Origin: Acidobacteriota bacterium
Lineage (GTDB): Bacteria; Acidobacteriota; Blastocatellia; RBC074
NCBI GenBank assembly: GCA_019639255.1
Contig: JAHBSF010000049.1
Span: forward strand, 1-41,752
DNA length: 41,752 bases
Direction of reading: 5' to 3'
The position numbers and the translations under genes were made by a program. The notes under the pieces were generated by a model, which worked only from the letters and a program-made list of their open reading frames with translations, did not search any database and was not told the origin of the DNA. Positions 8,619 through 17,496 of the stretch are shown one piece after another (positions within the stretch are counted from its first letter, which is position 1; the number at the start of each line of letters is the position of its first letter).

Positions 8619-9248
8619 ATGATCATAGGAATTTGCGGTGGCACCGGGTCGGGTAAGACGACTGTAGCAAGACGAATCCTCGCAGACGTCAAAGCCGATT
8701 GCGTGCTGTATATGCAGCAGGACAGCTACTACCGCAATCTGGGAGATCTGCCCCCCGAACTGAGGCACCACGTAAACTTCGATCATCCCGACGCGCTCGA
8801 CAACGATCTATTCATCAATCACGTAAAAGCGCTGCGCGCAGGCGAAGCGGTCGAGATGCCTGTGTACGACTTCACTACGCATACACGACGGCCCGAAACC
8901 GTATCGCTCGACCCGAAGCCGATCCTCATCTTAGAGGGGATACTCATTTTCGTAGATCCGGGATTGCGCGAACTGATGGATATCAAGATTTTTGTGGATA
9001 CGGACGCAGACCTGCGATTCATTCGCCGGCTGCAGCGCGACAAGGACGAACGCGGCAGATCTACAGAGTCGGTAATCAAGCAGTACCTCGACACGGTTCG
9101 CCCCATGCACGATCAATTCGTCGAGCCGTCCAAGCGCCACGCTGATGTTATCATTCCCGAGGGCGGTCATAATCTGGTCGGCATCGATCTGATCGCCGGC
9201 AAGATCCGTGCTCAACTTCAGAGTGAACTTAAGGCCGCCTCAATCTGA
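8619..9248 (+). CDS. udk: Uridine kinase
   Basis: Uridine/cytidine kinase phosphorylates uridine and cytidine to UMP and CMP in the cytoplasm. The 209-residue length fits the family. The Walker A motif GGTGSGKT lies at residues 7-14; MQQDSYYRN near 31 contains the conserved DSYY substrate site; NFDHPDALDNDL near 52 and PVYDFTTHTR near 78 are typical nucleoside-binding segments. The Walker-B-like ILILEGILIF is near 105, and RRLQRDKDERGRS near 133 is the lid region with its arginines. The cdd start is only 3 nt after its stop, so translation is probably coupled and cytidine salvage proceeds by kinase or deaminase. A degenerate repeat separates it from punA. Confidence 0.94.
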   Translation: MIIGICGGTGSGKTTVARRILADVKADCVLYMQQDSYYRNLGDLPPELRHHVNFDHPDALDNDLFINHVKALRAGEAVEMPVYDFTTHTRRPETVSLDPKPILILEGILIFVDPGLRELMDIKIFVDTDADLRFIRRLQRDKDERGRSTESVIKQYLDTVRPMHDQFVEPSKRHADVIIPEGGHNLVGIDLIAGKIRAQLQSELKAASI

Positions 9249-9251
9249 TTT

Positions 9252-9659
9252 ATGGATGGATTGTCGGAAACCCGGAAGAAACTTGTAGAAGCGGCGCGAG
9301 TAGCAAGGCAGCGCGCATTTGCGCCTTATTCCGGCTTCAGTGTCGGGGCGGCGCTGGAGTGCAGCGACGGCGCGGTCTTTACGGGTTGCAATATCGAAAA
9401 CTCGAGCTACGGTCTGAGCCTTTGCGCCGAACGCGTAGCGATATTCAAGGCCGTTTCAGAAGGGCGCAGGGATTTTGTGCGCATCGCCGTAATCGCAGAC
9501 TCTCACACTCCGGTGCGACCTTGTGGAGCGTGCAGGCAGGTGATCTCGGATTTGTTCGGATCCCAGGCCGAAGTGATCATGGCGAATATTTCCGGCGCAG
9601 TGGAACTCAGGACCGTTGGTGAAATTCTGCCGATCCCGTTTGATCGAAGTTTTCTTTGA
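9252..9659 (+). CDS. cdd: Cytidine deaminase
   Basis: This 135-residue protein has the size of the homotetrameric, zinc-dependent cytidine deaminases, which turn (deoxy)cytidine into (deoxy)uridine. The zinc and catalytic residues are visible as C58-A-E60 (LCAERVA, with E60 the proton shuttle) and C91/C94 in PCGACRQV. The substrate motif NIENSSYG precedes them, and the N-terminal YSGFSVGAAL segment is also typical. It starts 3 nt after udk and belongs to the same salvage run. About 30 nt after its stop lies a full copy of the dispersed repeat, after which the amidohydrolase gene begins. Confidence 0.95.
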   Translation: MDGLSETRKKLVEAARVARQRAFAPYSGFSVGAALECSDGAVFTGCNIENSSYGLSLCAERVAIFKAVSEGRRDFVRIAVIADSHTPVRPCGACRQVISDLFGSQAEVIMANISGAVELRTVGEILPIPFDRSFL

Positions 9660-9689
9660 TATAAGCAGCTATTCCCGGTTCAGGAGAAA

Positions 9690-9786
9690 AGAGGGATAAC
9701 GGAACAAACGGAAATGTACGGAACAAACGGAAAGTTTGATGATTTTCGTGGTTTTCGTACATTTCCGTTTGTTCCGTTATCTCTTT
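9690..9786. repeat. Dispersed palindromic repeat, copy 4 (full length)
   Basis: The arms GGATAACGGAACAAACGGAA and its complement TTCCGTTTGTTCCGTTATC are perfect. The inner part has a second short inverted pair (AATGTACGGAAC / GTACATT). It lies between cdd and the amidohydrolase gene. Confidence 0.92.
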
Positions 9787-9821
9787 AAGCAGCGTGTGGG
9801 GCGGGCCACCCGGAGGAATCA

Positions 9822-11246
9822 TTGTTCAACATCAGAATTTTATTCGCAGCACGAAAATCAGCAATCCTGCTTTTCGCTGTTTTTGCCCTTCAGGGCTGCA
9901 ATGCTTCCTCTTCGGAGCCGGTAGATCTGTTGATCCGGGGCGGCGCCGTGGTGACGATGGATGGCGATAGCCGCATTCTGGAAAACGGGTATGTTGCAGT
10001 CCGGGGCGACCGGATAATTGATATGGGCGATGCAGCCCAACTCCAAACGAAGAATTACCGGGCGAAGGAAACAATCGATGCGCACGGAAAGGCAATTCTT
10101 CCTGGACTCATCAATACACACACCCACGCTCCGATGGTGCTTTTCCGGGGGATTTCAGATGACCTGGACCTGCAGGAATGGCTGACGAAATACATATTTC
10201 CGGCAGAGGCCAGGAATGTGACGCGTGAATTCGTCGTCGCCGGAACCCGCCTTGCACTCGCTGAAATGATACTCGGCGGAACGACTACTTATGTCGATAT
10301 GTATTACTTCGAAGACGCAATCGCCGAGGAGACCAAACAAGCGGGGATGCGCGCGGTTCTGGGCGAAACCGTACTCGATTTTCCGGTTCCGGATAACAAG
10401 ACGTGGGGCGACGCGATGACGTATACCGAAGCATTCTTGCTTCGATGGAAAAACGACCCGCTGATTACGCCCGCAGTTGCCCCGCACGCGCCCTATACCG
10501 TTAACGCCGATCATCTGAAACAGGCGCAGGCACTTGCCGAGCGTCATGACGTACCGGTCGTAATTCACATAGCCGAGGCCCCGACCGAAACCGAGTATAT
10601 GTCCAAAACCTATAATGACCGCTCGGTTCCATATTTGGACAAACTCGGCTTTTTGACCGGTAGGGTCATAAGCGCTCATACCGTGCATGTGAACGAAGAG
10701 GAGATCAGGACGCTTGCTGCGCGAGCAGTAGGCGTAGCGCATTGTCCGCAATCCAACATGAAACTGGCTTCAGGCGTAGCGCCGCTTCGAGCTATGCTCC
10801 AAGCCGGAGTCGCTGTCGGTTTGGGCACCGACGGCGCAGCATCCAACAACGACCTGAATATGTGGGAGGAAATCGATACGGCGGCCAAGCTGCATAAACT
10901 GATAAATAACGATCCAACGTTTCTGAGCGCTCGCGAAGCTCTCGAATTGGCAACCATAGGAGGCGCGAGGGTAATCAACCGCGAAAAGGATCTCGGGACG
11001 CTTGAAGTGGGCAAGCTGGCAGACATAATAGTGGTCGATTTGGATGCGGTTCACCTTACACCGAGGTATAATCTCTTTTCACATCTCGTCTATGCGGCAA
11101 AGGCTACGGATGTTTCCGATACGATTGTTAACGGTAAAATTCTGATGCGCGGTCGGAAGTTGGCAACCCTGGACGAGGGCGCAATCCGCGCTGCCGCGAG
11201 ACAATTTCAGGAGCGCGTATCGCAAAGCCTGAAGAACGGCAATTGA
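9822..11246 (+). CDS. Amidohydrolase of the MTA/SAH deaminase family, predicted lipoprotein
   Basis: This 474-residue protein is a metal-dependent amidohydrolase closest in motifs to MtaD (5-methylthioadenosine/S-adenosylhomocysteine deaminase). The metal ligands H100 and H102 sit in NTHTHAPMV; PHAPYTVN, VIHIAEAPTE, SAHTVHVNEEE and GTDGAASNNDLNMWEE are the later conserved blocks, the last carrying the catalytic Asp. Unlike typical cytoplasmic MtaD, it begins with basic residues, a hydrophobic core (AILLFAVFA) and a lipobox LQGC with Cys26, which predicts export and lipid attachment. The start is TTG at 9822 because GGAGG at 9812-9816 is well placed before it. The position after nup/punA/udk/cdd suggests that it deaminates an adenosine-like nucleoside before uptake. 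The exact substrate is inference. Confidence 0.85.
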   Translation: MFNIRILFAARKSAILLFAVFALQGCNASSSEPVDLLIRGGAVVTMDGDSRILENGYVAVRGDRIIDMGDAAQLQTKNYRAKETIDAHGKAILPGLINTHTHAPMVLFRGISDDLDLQEWLTKYIFPAEARNVTREFVVAGTRLALAEMILGGTTTYVDMYYFEDAIAEETKQAGMRAVLGETVLDFPVPDNKTWGDAMTYTEAFLLRWKNDPLITPAVAPHAPYTVNADHLKQAQALAERHDVPVVIHIAEAPTETEYMSKTYNDRSVPYLDKLGFLTGRVISAHTVHVNEEEIRTLAARAVGVAHCPQSNMKLASGVAPLRAMLQAGVAVGLGTDGAASNNDLNMWEEIDTAAKLHKLINNDPTFLSAREALELATIGGARVINREKDLGTLEVGKLADIIVVDLDAVHLTPRYNLFSHLVYAAKATDVSDTIVNGKILMRGRKLATLDEGAIRAAARQFQERVSQSLKNGN

Positions 11247-11283
11247 TTTTTGTGATCGGTACGCGACGGGTATGCTGGGAATT

Positions 11284-12528
11284 ATGTTTTATCGCTACAG
11301 GGCCAGGAGTTTTATTCTGGCGATCTTGGTCGCAACCGCGATTTTATATGGATTTGCGAATGGATCGGCGCGAATAAACCAGTCTGCGGCGACTCGCCCG
11401 CGCGTCGTAAAACCAACGCCCACACCGACGCCTCAACCGGCGCCTCGGTCCGCCGCCGCAGCCCCTCAGGCGTCTGTTGCGGATCTTCTGGCTCAGGGGA
11501 AGGCGCACTACCGCGCGGGACGGCTTAAGGCTGCGCTTGTGCGCTTCGAGTCTGCATTAAAGGCGGAGCCGGAGCACGACGAAGCGCTGGGACTAGCGGC
11601 CATTACAGCCTTTCGGCTCGATAGTCAGGAACAGGCTCGCGAATGGTTCCTGCGCCGCGCAAACCTCGAAGGACAAAAAGATTCGGTAAGAGCCTTCAGT
11701 TATTACCGCATTGCACTTACTTACTGGCGGCAGGTGCACGATGAAGTGGCCAAATCCGGGATCCCGTCAAACGAAGGTATCGAATACAAGCTGGCTGTAG
11801 ACAGCCTCGGGCCCGTACGCGAAATGATTCAATCGGGTCTGGATTACGCCGGCAAAGCTATTGAAATAAACGCCAACTACGCAGAAGCCTACAATGTAAG
11901 GAATTTGTTGCAAACGGAGTGGGCGTTTGCGGAAAGTGATCAGGAGAGGGCTGCAAAGCTGCGAACCGAAGCTTTGGAATCGCTTCGAACAGCCATCAAA
12001 TTGCAAAGAACCGGCATTATAGCTTCGGAAGCGGATTCGGCCAATTTCAACCTGCCGACTGTGCGGATCAGCGAAATTTCCAGAACGCAAGATGAAGACT
12101 CGATTTTCGCCGACGAGATGCTCAAGCTCATTGAGGGGGGCAGACCGGTTTCGCGCGTGTCCCCCGTATTCCCCTCCATGCGTTCTCCGGGAACAAAAAG
12201 TACGGGTAATGATCCATCAGCAACGGGCGTGACGGACAAGGGCGGGGCTTATTCAATCGGCGGCGGGCGCGGTGCGCTCACTGCCGCCTACGCACCAGGC
12301 ACTGTAAAGGTTGAAGTGCTTATTTCTGGAAAAGGCGAAGTCGTGTTTGCACACGTAGTGGATGGACGCGACGATTTGAACGGCGCAGCAATTCTTGCCG
12401 CTCGCGGTTGGAAGTTTTCACCTCCCAGATTTGAGGGAACACCCGTGCAGGTAAGCGGAATGATCACCTTCGATATGAAACCGCCGGGCGGTCGTTCAAC
12501 TCCCTCGACCCGCTCGAACAAGCCCTGA
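11284..12528 (+). CDS. TPR-domain protein with TonB-like C-terminal domain
   Basis: The product (about 414 residues from ATG 11284; an ATG at 11272 would add four) has an N-terminal membrane or signal segment (FILAILVATAILYGFANG) and a Pro/Thr-rich spacer (PTPTPTPQPAP), as in TonB proteins. TPR-like helices follow at about residues 60-240 (LLAQGKAHYRAGRLKAALVR; AIEINANYAEAYNVRNLL). The C-terminal 90 residues (VKVEVLISGKGEVVFAHVVD, AILAARGWKFSPPRFEGTPV) match the TonB C-terminal fold that binds outer-membrane receptors. It is probably a periplasmic energy-transducer-like or scaffolding protein; no ExbB/ExbD is nearby. The gene ends only 8 nt from the convergent hypE stop. The start is uncertain because no clear ribosome site precedes either ATG. 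Confidence 0.75.
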   Translation: MFYRYRARSFILAILVATAILYGFANGSARINQSAATRPRVVKPTPTPTPQPAPRSAAAAPQASVADLLAQGKAHYRAGRLKAALVRFESALKAEPEHDEALGLAAITAFRLDSQEQAREWFLRRANLEGQKDSVRAFSYYRIALTYWRQVHDEVAKSGIPSNEGIEYKLAVDSLGPVREMIQSGLDYAGKAIEINANYAEAYNVRNLLQTEWAFAESDQERAAKLRTEALESLRTAIKLQRTGIIASEADSANFNLPTVRISEISRTQDEDSIFADEMLKLIEGGRPVSRVSPVFPSMRSPGTKSTGNDPSATGVTDKGGAYSIGGGRGALTAAYAPGTVKVEVLISGKGEVVFAHVVDGRDDLNGAAILAARGWKFSPPRFEGTPVQVSGMITFDMKPPGGRSTPSTRSNKP

Positions 12529-12536
12529 ACTTCGTT

Positions 12537-13622
12537 TCAGCAAATGCGGGGCAACTGATCGCCTACAAGCATATCGACTATGCGGCCGCCCCCGAATCCG
12601 GTATTTAATATAACCACTCCGGACGGCGATTCGACTACTTCGCCGATTATGGCCGCGTCTGCGCCGGCCGAATGCATACGCATTGCCTCCAAAAGCGCCT
12701 CTGCGCGTTCTGCAGGCGCAATGGCTGCGAGTTTTCCTTCGTTGGCCAGATACAGCGGATCGAGTCCGAGTATTTCACAAGCGCCCCGAACGGACTCGCG
12801 CACGGGCAGTGCAGTTTCGTTCAGCCTGATTGCAACTCGCGAGGATTGGGCAAATTCGTTCAGTACCGTTGCGAGTCCTCCACGCGTTGCATCCCTAAGG
12901 CAATGTATATCGGGACAAATCTCCAGCATACGCGCCACAAGCCCGGCCAGCGACTGGCAGTCGGTTTCAATGTCCGCTTCCAGCGCCAGATCGTTGCGCG
13001 CAAGCATCACTGCGCAACCGTGATCTCCGAGATAACCGTTTACCAATACCTTATCTCCTGCCCGGGCACGCGACGCACCGATGTTTACTCCGACGGGTAC
13101 GACGCCTATTCCCGCAGTATTGATGAACAATTTGTCGGCCGCGCCCCGCTCTACTACCTTGGTGTCGCCGGTCACAACGGAAACACCCGCTTCGTCGGAA
13201 GCTCTGCGCATGCTGGTTACCACGCGGCGAAGCGTATCCACGGGCAACCCTTCTTCGAGCACCAGGCTGCAGGAAATATAGAGCGGACGCGCTCCGCTCA
13301 TCGCCAGATCGTTGACCGTGCCGTTAACAGCCAGCATCCCGATATCGCCGCCGGGAAAGAAAAGCGGATCTACGACGAAAGAATCGGTAGTAAAAGCAAG
13401 CCGGTCGCCTATGCATAAAAGTTCTTGAAGGTCCATAACCGCCTGATCTTCGAGCGGAGCGAGCAGCGGATTGTTGAATGCGCCGAGGATCACATCCTGT
13501 ACAAAATCGCGCATGGCCTTGCCCCCGCTGCCATGAGCCAGCGTGATCGAAGAATCCGTCACGCGACCGCGCCCGCGTTGCAAGTCTTCCAGAGGAAACG
13601 AACATACGAATCGCGTGTTCAT
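12537..13622 (-). CDS. hypE: Hydrogenase maturation protein HypE (carbamoyl dehydratase)
   Basis: HypE dehydrates the thiocarbamate that HypF places on its C-terminal cysteine, making the thiocyanate that becomes the CN ligands of the NiFe hydrogenase iron. The 361-residue sequence shows ITLAHGSGGKAM near the N-terminus, the ATP-binding AFTTDSFVVDPLFFPGGDIG and NGTVNDLAMSGA, VVTGDTKVVERG, and the hallmark C-terminal PRIC ending in the modified Cys. The ATG at 13622 is chosen because it overlaps the hypD stop (ATGA), giving a family-typical length; an open frame extends upstream inside hypD but is not conserved-looking. It is the last gene of hpt-hypABFCDE. Confidence 0.95.
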   Translation of the reverse strand: MNTRFVCSFPLEDLQRGRGRVTDSSITLAHGSGGKAMRDFVQDVILGAFNNPLLAPLEDQAVMDLQELLCIGDRLAFTTDSFVVDPLFFPGGDIGMLAVNGTVNDLAMSGARPLYISCSLVLEEGLPVDTLRRVVTSMRRASDEAGVSVVTGDTKVVERGAADKLFINTAGIGVVPVGVNIGASRARAGDKVLVNGYLGDHGCAVMLARNDLALEADIETDCQSLAGLVARMLEICPDIHCLRDATRGGLATVLNEFAQSSRVAIRLNETALPVRESVRGACEILGLDPLYLANEGKLAAIAPAERAEALLEAMRMHSAGADAAIIGEVVESPSGVVILNTGFGGGRIVDMLVGDQLPRIC

Positions 13623-14779
13623 ACTGCGGTTCCCCGCTCGGAGTCGGCGACGACGGGATGCGCCGAAATATCGATTCGTCCAAAGTTGTAATACGCCGCA
13701 CACGCTCCTTCCGAAGACACCATCAGCGCGCCCATCGGGGTTTGGGGAGTACACGCGGCGCCGAACACTCTGCACTGTTGCGGCTTGATAACTCCTTTGA
13801 GAACCTCGCCGCACTGACACTCCTTCGGATCCGCGATCTGAAGATTGGGCACGTGAAATTTCTTTTCCGCGTCGAATTCGGAAAATTCATCGCGTATTCG
13901 CACGCCCGAATGATCTATCGAGCCGAGGCCGCGCCACTCGAAAAATTCCCGCAACTCGAATACCTCGTTGACTGCGGCAACCGCCGCCTTGTTCCCGGAC
14001 ATAGACACTACCCGCGCATACTGGTTTTCGACCTCTGCGCGCCCCTCAGCAAGTTGCCGTAACAACATCCATAACGATTGAAGGAGATCCAGCGGCTCAA
14101 AACCGGAGATGACAATTGGTTTAAGATAATGCCTCGCAATGAATTCATAAGGCTCTGTTCCTATTACAAGGCTGACATGACCGGGTCCCAGAAAACCGTC
14201 CAGTTGCAAATCAGGCGAATCGAGGATCGCTCTGATGGTCGGAATAATCGTGATGTGGTTGCAAAACAGCGAGAAATTCCTTATCCCCACGCGCCGCGCC
14301 GTCAGCAGAGTCATCGCAGTACTCGGCATTGTCGTTTCAAACCCAAGGCCGAAAAACACTACTTCACGGTCGGGATTGTCCTGCGCGAGCTTCAAGGCGT
14401 CGAGAGGCGAATAAACCATGCGTATGTCGGCGCCTTCCGCTTTGGCCTGCAACAAATTTTTGTGTGAACCCGGCACCCTCATCGCATCGCCGAATGTAGC
14501 AAGAATTACGCCCGGTGATTCAGCCAAAGCAATACAGTCGTCCATCCGGCCCATCGGCAGGACGCAAACCGGACAGCCCGGGCCGTGAACGAATTCCAGA
14601 CCGGACGGCAGCATCTGCTTCAATCCGTAACGGAAAATTGCGTGTGTATGACCGCCGCAAACTTCCATGATTTGCAGCGGAAGCTTTCTGCAAGCTTCGA
14701 TTTGCGCAACGAGCTGGTTGATTTCCCTGATCAGAATCTGCGCTTTTTCAGGATCGCGGAATTCGTCGATGTATTTCAT
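13619..14779 (-). CDS. hypD: Hydrogenase maturation protein HypD (Fe(CN)2CO assembly scaffold)
   Basis: HypD is the 4Fe-4S scaffold that, with HypC, holds the iron while the CN and CO ligands are attached. The 386 residues include the conserved blocks MEVCGGHTHAIFRYG near residue 38, the redox-active GPGCPVCVLP near 68, VFFGLGFETTMPSTA near 142, LDGFLGPGHVS near 196, and a C-terminal Cys cluster (KECQCGEVLKGVIKPQQCRVFG) that binds the cluster. The gene follows hypC after a copy of the dispersed repeat and overlaps hypE by 4 nt. Confidence 0.96.
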   Translation of the reverse strand: MKYIDEFRDPEKAQILIREINQLVAQIEACRKLPLQIMEVCGGHTHAIFRYGLKQMLPSGLEFVHGPGCPVCVLPMGRMDDCIALAESPGVILATFGDAMRVPGSHKNLLQAKAEGADIRMVYSPLDALKLAQDNPDREVVFFGLGFETTMPSTAMTLLTARRVGIRNFSLFCNHITIIPTIRAILDSPDLQLDGFLGPGHVSLVIGTEPYEFIARHYLKPIVISGFEPLDLLQSLWMLLRQLAEGRAEVENQYARVVSMSGNKAAVAAVNEVFELREFFEWRGLGSIDHSGVRIRDEFSEFDAEKKFHVPNLQIADPKECQCGEVLKGVIKPQQCRVFGAACTPQTPMGALMVSSEGACAAYYNFGRIDISAHPVVADSERGTAV

Positions 14780-14816
14780 AACCGGCCTTATTCAATGCAT
14801 ACGACATTGGGATATA

Positions 14817-14912
14817 TGAGATAACGGAACAAACGAAATGAAACGAAAATTACTGAATAGTTGAATATTTCGGTGTTTTCCGTCTTATTTCGTTTGTTCC
14901 GTTATCTCTCTT
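14817..14912. repeat. Dispersed palindromic repeat, copy 5 (full length), overlapping the hypC 3' end
   Basis: The arms GAGATAACGGAACAAACGAA and its complement are perfect, around the AGTTGAATATTTCGG centre. On the minus strand the right arm encodes the last residues of HypC (REITEQTK) and its TAA stop. Confidence 0.93.
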
Positions 14913-15154
14913 GCCGTCTCGGCCTGCATTTCGCCGAGTTCCTCCAGCAGACGGAGCGTAGCGAGTGCTTCCACTTCGTCCACCCGGCTGAGGGCGAAGC
15001 CGACGTGTATCAATACAAAGTCTCCGACGCGAATCGAGTTGCGGTCGAGCAGTCCAATGTTGACGTTGCGGCGTACACCTGCAACTTCTACCCTGGCTAG
15101 TTGCGACTCTTCGTCAACTATTTCGACTATTCTCCCGGGAATCGCCAGACACAT
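14885..15154 (-). CDS. hypC: Hydrogenase maturation chaperone HypC
   Basis: HypC/HybG-type chaperones carry the Fe(CN)2CO group from HypD to the hydrogenase large subunit, using Cys2 exposed after Met removal. The start is ATG 15154, giving MCLAIPGRIVE, the family signature; a TTG nine nt upstream would hide the essential Cys and is rejected. A GAGGA site lies 9 nt before this ATG. The 89-residue protein has the OB-fold core (ARVEVAGVRRNVNIGLL, VGDFVLIHVGFALSRVD). Its last residues, REITEQTK, are encoded by the dispersed repeat and are not part of the usual HypC sequence. Confidence 0.94.
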   Translation of the reverse strand: MCLAIPGRIVEIVDEESQLARVEVAGVRRNVNIGLLDRNSIRVGDFVLIHVGFALSRVDEVEALATLRLLEELGEMQAETAREITEQTK

Positions 15155-15172
15155 AGACTTCAATCCTCAAAT

Positions 15173-15218
15173 GGGAGAGATGACGGAACAAACGAAATAA
15201 AACGGACATCTCTCTTCA
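15173..15218. repeat. Dispersed palindromic repeat, copy 6 (short, internally deleted)
   Basis: GAGAGATGACGGAACAAACG and a terminal CATCTCTCTT remain, with the centre and most of the right arm lost. It lies between hypF and hypC, and the hypF stop codon (15216-15218) is at its edge. Confidence 0.75.
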
Positions 15219-17489
15219 CCTTGCGTTTGCAACCGCAGCCTGCCCAAGCGAAATGCCGCCGTCGTTTGCAGGAACCCGGTGATGAGTAAGCACCTCGAAC
15301 CCCGCCTCGGCAAGCCTGAGGGTTGCAAGCTCAAACAGCAACGCATTTTGAAATACACCGCCTGAAAGCGCCACGCGGTTCAGTCCGCGCCCATCCCGGG
15401 CATCAATTGCAATTCGTAGAATCAACTCCGCCACTGCTGCATGAAAACCTGCCGACACTTCCGGCGCAGGCCGGCCATCGAGCAGATCGTCTACGACCGC
15501 ACAAATTACCGGCTCAGCCCTGATTACTCCATCACAATTTATCTCGAATTCATAACCGTCGGTGATCCTGCCTTCGGCAATGGTTTCCAGTTCTATGGCC
15601 GCCTGCGCTTCATAGAGAATCGAACCGCGAAGATTCATCAGCGCCGCCACTGCATCAAATAACCGTCCCATGCTCGAAGTTTCCGGGCAGTTCAGACTTG
15701 CGTCCATCATTCTTCTCAAGTACTGCCAGGTCTTGCGATCCAGACTTTCTACAAACGGCAACTGTAGGTTCAAAAACTCGCTTCCCATCGCGCGATGCAA
15801 ATAAACAGCCGCCATTCGCCACGGCTCGCGCACTGCTTGGGCTCCGCCCGGCATAGGAATGTAATCAAGGTGCGCAATTCTTTCAGCGCACCTGAAATCG
15901 GCGACGAAAAATTCTCCTCCCCACAACTTACCGTCCGAACCGAAGCCCAGGCCATCCATAGCGACGCCGATCACTTCGCCCTCCGCTTCGTTATCTGCAA
16001 GACAACTCGCAATATGCGCGTGATGGTGCTGCACGCCTACCAGTTCAAGAGCATTATCTTGCAGCGCAAGTTTCCTCGCATATTTCGTGGATAGATACTC
16101 AGGATGCAGATCGAACGCCACTACTTCGGGCCGCAGGTCGAATAGGCGTTTGATATGCTCTATGCCCTCGGTAAAAGAACGCAGCGTTTCCACATTCTCC
16201 AGATCCCCGATGTGATGGGAAAGATAGGCATACTCGCCGCGCGCGATACAGAATGTATTTTTCAGTTCTGCGCCGCAGGCAAGTACCTGTCTTTCAAAAC
16301 TGAATGCTGTTCGAATGGGCATCGGAGCATAGCCGCGCGATCGCCTTAGGCTTGATGTTTTTCCCGAACGAACAGCGGCCACCGAATCATCGGTTCGCAT
16401 ATGAATGCGCCTGTTGTTCAACAAGTAGTAATCTGCTATATCGCGCAACCTTTCAAGCGCATCCTCGTTTTCATAACAGATCGGTTCGTCCGAAACATTG
16501 CCGCTTGTCATAACCAGCGGAAGATCAAGCCCTTCGAAAAGCAAATGATGCACGGGCGTGTACGGCAGCATAAACCCGAGCGTCCGCACACCGGGTGCTA
16601 CAGCCTGCGCAATCCCGGCTCCAGGTTTGCGGTCAAGCAATACGATAGGACTTGCACTACAACTCAGGAGTTCCGCTTCAGCCGGCGAGATATAACAGTA
16701 TTTGGCGATCTCGTTGACGGATTTGGCCATCATCGCGAAGGGTTTGCCCTCGCGGAACTTCCTTTGTCTAAGGCCTTCAACGGCCGCCGCATCCAGAGCA
16801 TTGCAAGACAGATGCACTCCGCCCAATCCTTTTATAGCAACGATTGCACCGCGACATATCAACTCTCGGGCTTCTGCAATCGGATCCGAACAGGGAATGG
16901 CGCGACCCCGTGCATCGAGGAGCAGAAGTTCAGGCCCGCAGTCGGGACACGCAATCGGTTCGGCGTGGAAGCGTCTGTCGGACGGGTTTTCGTATTCCGA
17001 GCGGCAGGCGCGGCACATCTCAAAATCTCGCATCGTGGTTTGTGCGCGGTCGAAGGGAATGCCTTCTATGATCGAAAATCGCGGCCCGCAGTTGGTGCAG
17101 TTTATGAAAGGATAACGGTAACGCCTGTCGGACGGGTCAAACAGTTCATTGAGACAATCGCTGCACATTGCGATATCGGGTGAAATAGAGGTTTGGGGCA
17201 AGCCGGTGGACGTGCTCGCATCAATCCGGAAATCAGGGAAATTCACGGGCAGGAGGTTGTCGCGGCGTTCGACCGCATCAATATGGGCAAACGGCGGAGG
17301 ACTGTGCAGTATGCTTGCTAAAAATCGCTCTATTACGCAGGGATCGCCCTCGACCTCGATGACAACACCCGCCGTGTCGTTCGATACCCTGCCCCGGAGA
17401 TTGTACTTTCGCGCGAGTGTATACACAAAGGGACGGAAACCCACGCCCTGTACAATTCCGCGTACCTTGATGAGCGTTCGTGTCAGCAT
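15216..17489 (-). CDS. hypF: Carbamoyltransferase HypF
   Basis: HypF uses carbamoyl phosphate and ATP to transfer a carbamoyl group to the HypE C-terminal Cys. The 757 residues match the family length. Domains in order: acylphosphatase at about 1-90 (VRGIVQGVGFRPFVYTLA, with the phosphate-binding Arg and Asn); two Cys4 zinc-finger segments at about 105-185 (CSDCLNELF, INCTNCGPRF, CRACRSEYENP, IACPDCGPE); the YrdC/Sua5-like domain at about 200-390 (IVAIKGLGGVHLSCNA; SSLRRSRGYAPMP); and the Kae1-like domain, with VQHHHAHIASCLADN and MDGLGFGSDGKLWGGEF for metal and carbamoyl-AMP. It starts 33 nt after hypB, and that gap holds half a repeat. Confidence 0.96.
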   Translation of the reverse strand: MLTRTLIKVRGIVQGVGFRPFVYTLARKYNLRGRVSNDTAGVVIEVEGDPCVIERFLASILHSPPPFAHIDAVERRDNLLPVNFPDFRIDASTSTGLPQTSISPDIAMCSDCLNELFDPSDRRYRYPFINCTNCGPRFSIIEGIPFDRAQTTMRDFEMCRACRSEYENPSDRRFHAEPIACPDCGPELLLLDARGRAIPCSDPIAEARELICRGAIVAIKGLGGVHLSCNALDAAAVEGLRQRKFREGKPFAMMAKSVNEIAKYCYISPAEAELLSCSASPIVLLDRKPGAGIAQAVAPGVRTLGFMLPYTPVHHLLFEGLDLPLVMTSGNVSDEPICYENEDALERLRDIADYYLLNNRRIHMRTDDSVAAVRSGKTSSLRRSRGYAPMPIRTAFSFERQVLACGAELKNTFCIARGEYAYLSHHIGDLENVETLRSFTEGIEHIKRLFDLRPEVVAFDLHPEYLSTKYARKLALQDNALELVGVQHHHAHIASCLADNEAEGEVIGVAMDGLGFGSDGKLWGGEFFVADFRCAERIAHLDYIPMPGGAQAVREPWRMAAVYLHRAMGSEFLNLQLPFVESLDRKTWQYLRRMMDASLNCPETSSMGRLFDAVAALMNLRGSILYEAQAAIELETIAEGRITDGYEFEINCDGVIRAEPVICAVVDDLLDGRPAPEVSAGFHAAVAELILRIAIDARDGRGLNRVALSGGVFQNALLFELATLRLAEAGFEVLTHHRVPANDGGISLGQAAVANAR

Positions 17490-17496
17490 CTATGAC

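Noticed and set aside
13623-13820. N-terminal extension of HypE to position 13820
   Set aside because: The extension lies within hypD in another frame, is Arg/Ser-rich, and the ATG at 13622 gives normal HypE length with stop-start overlap.
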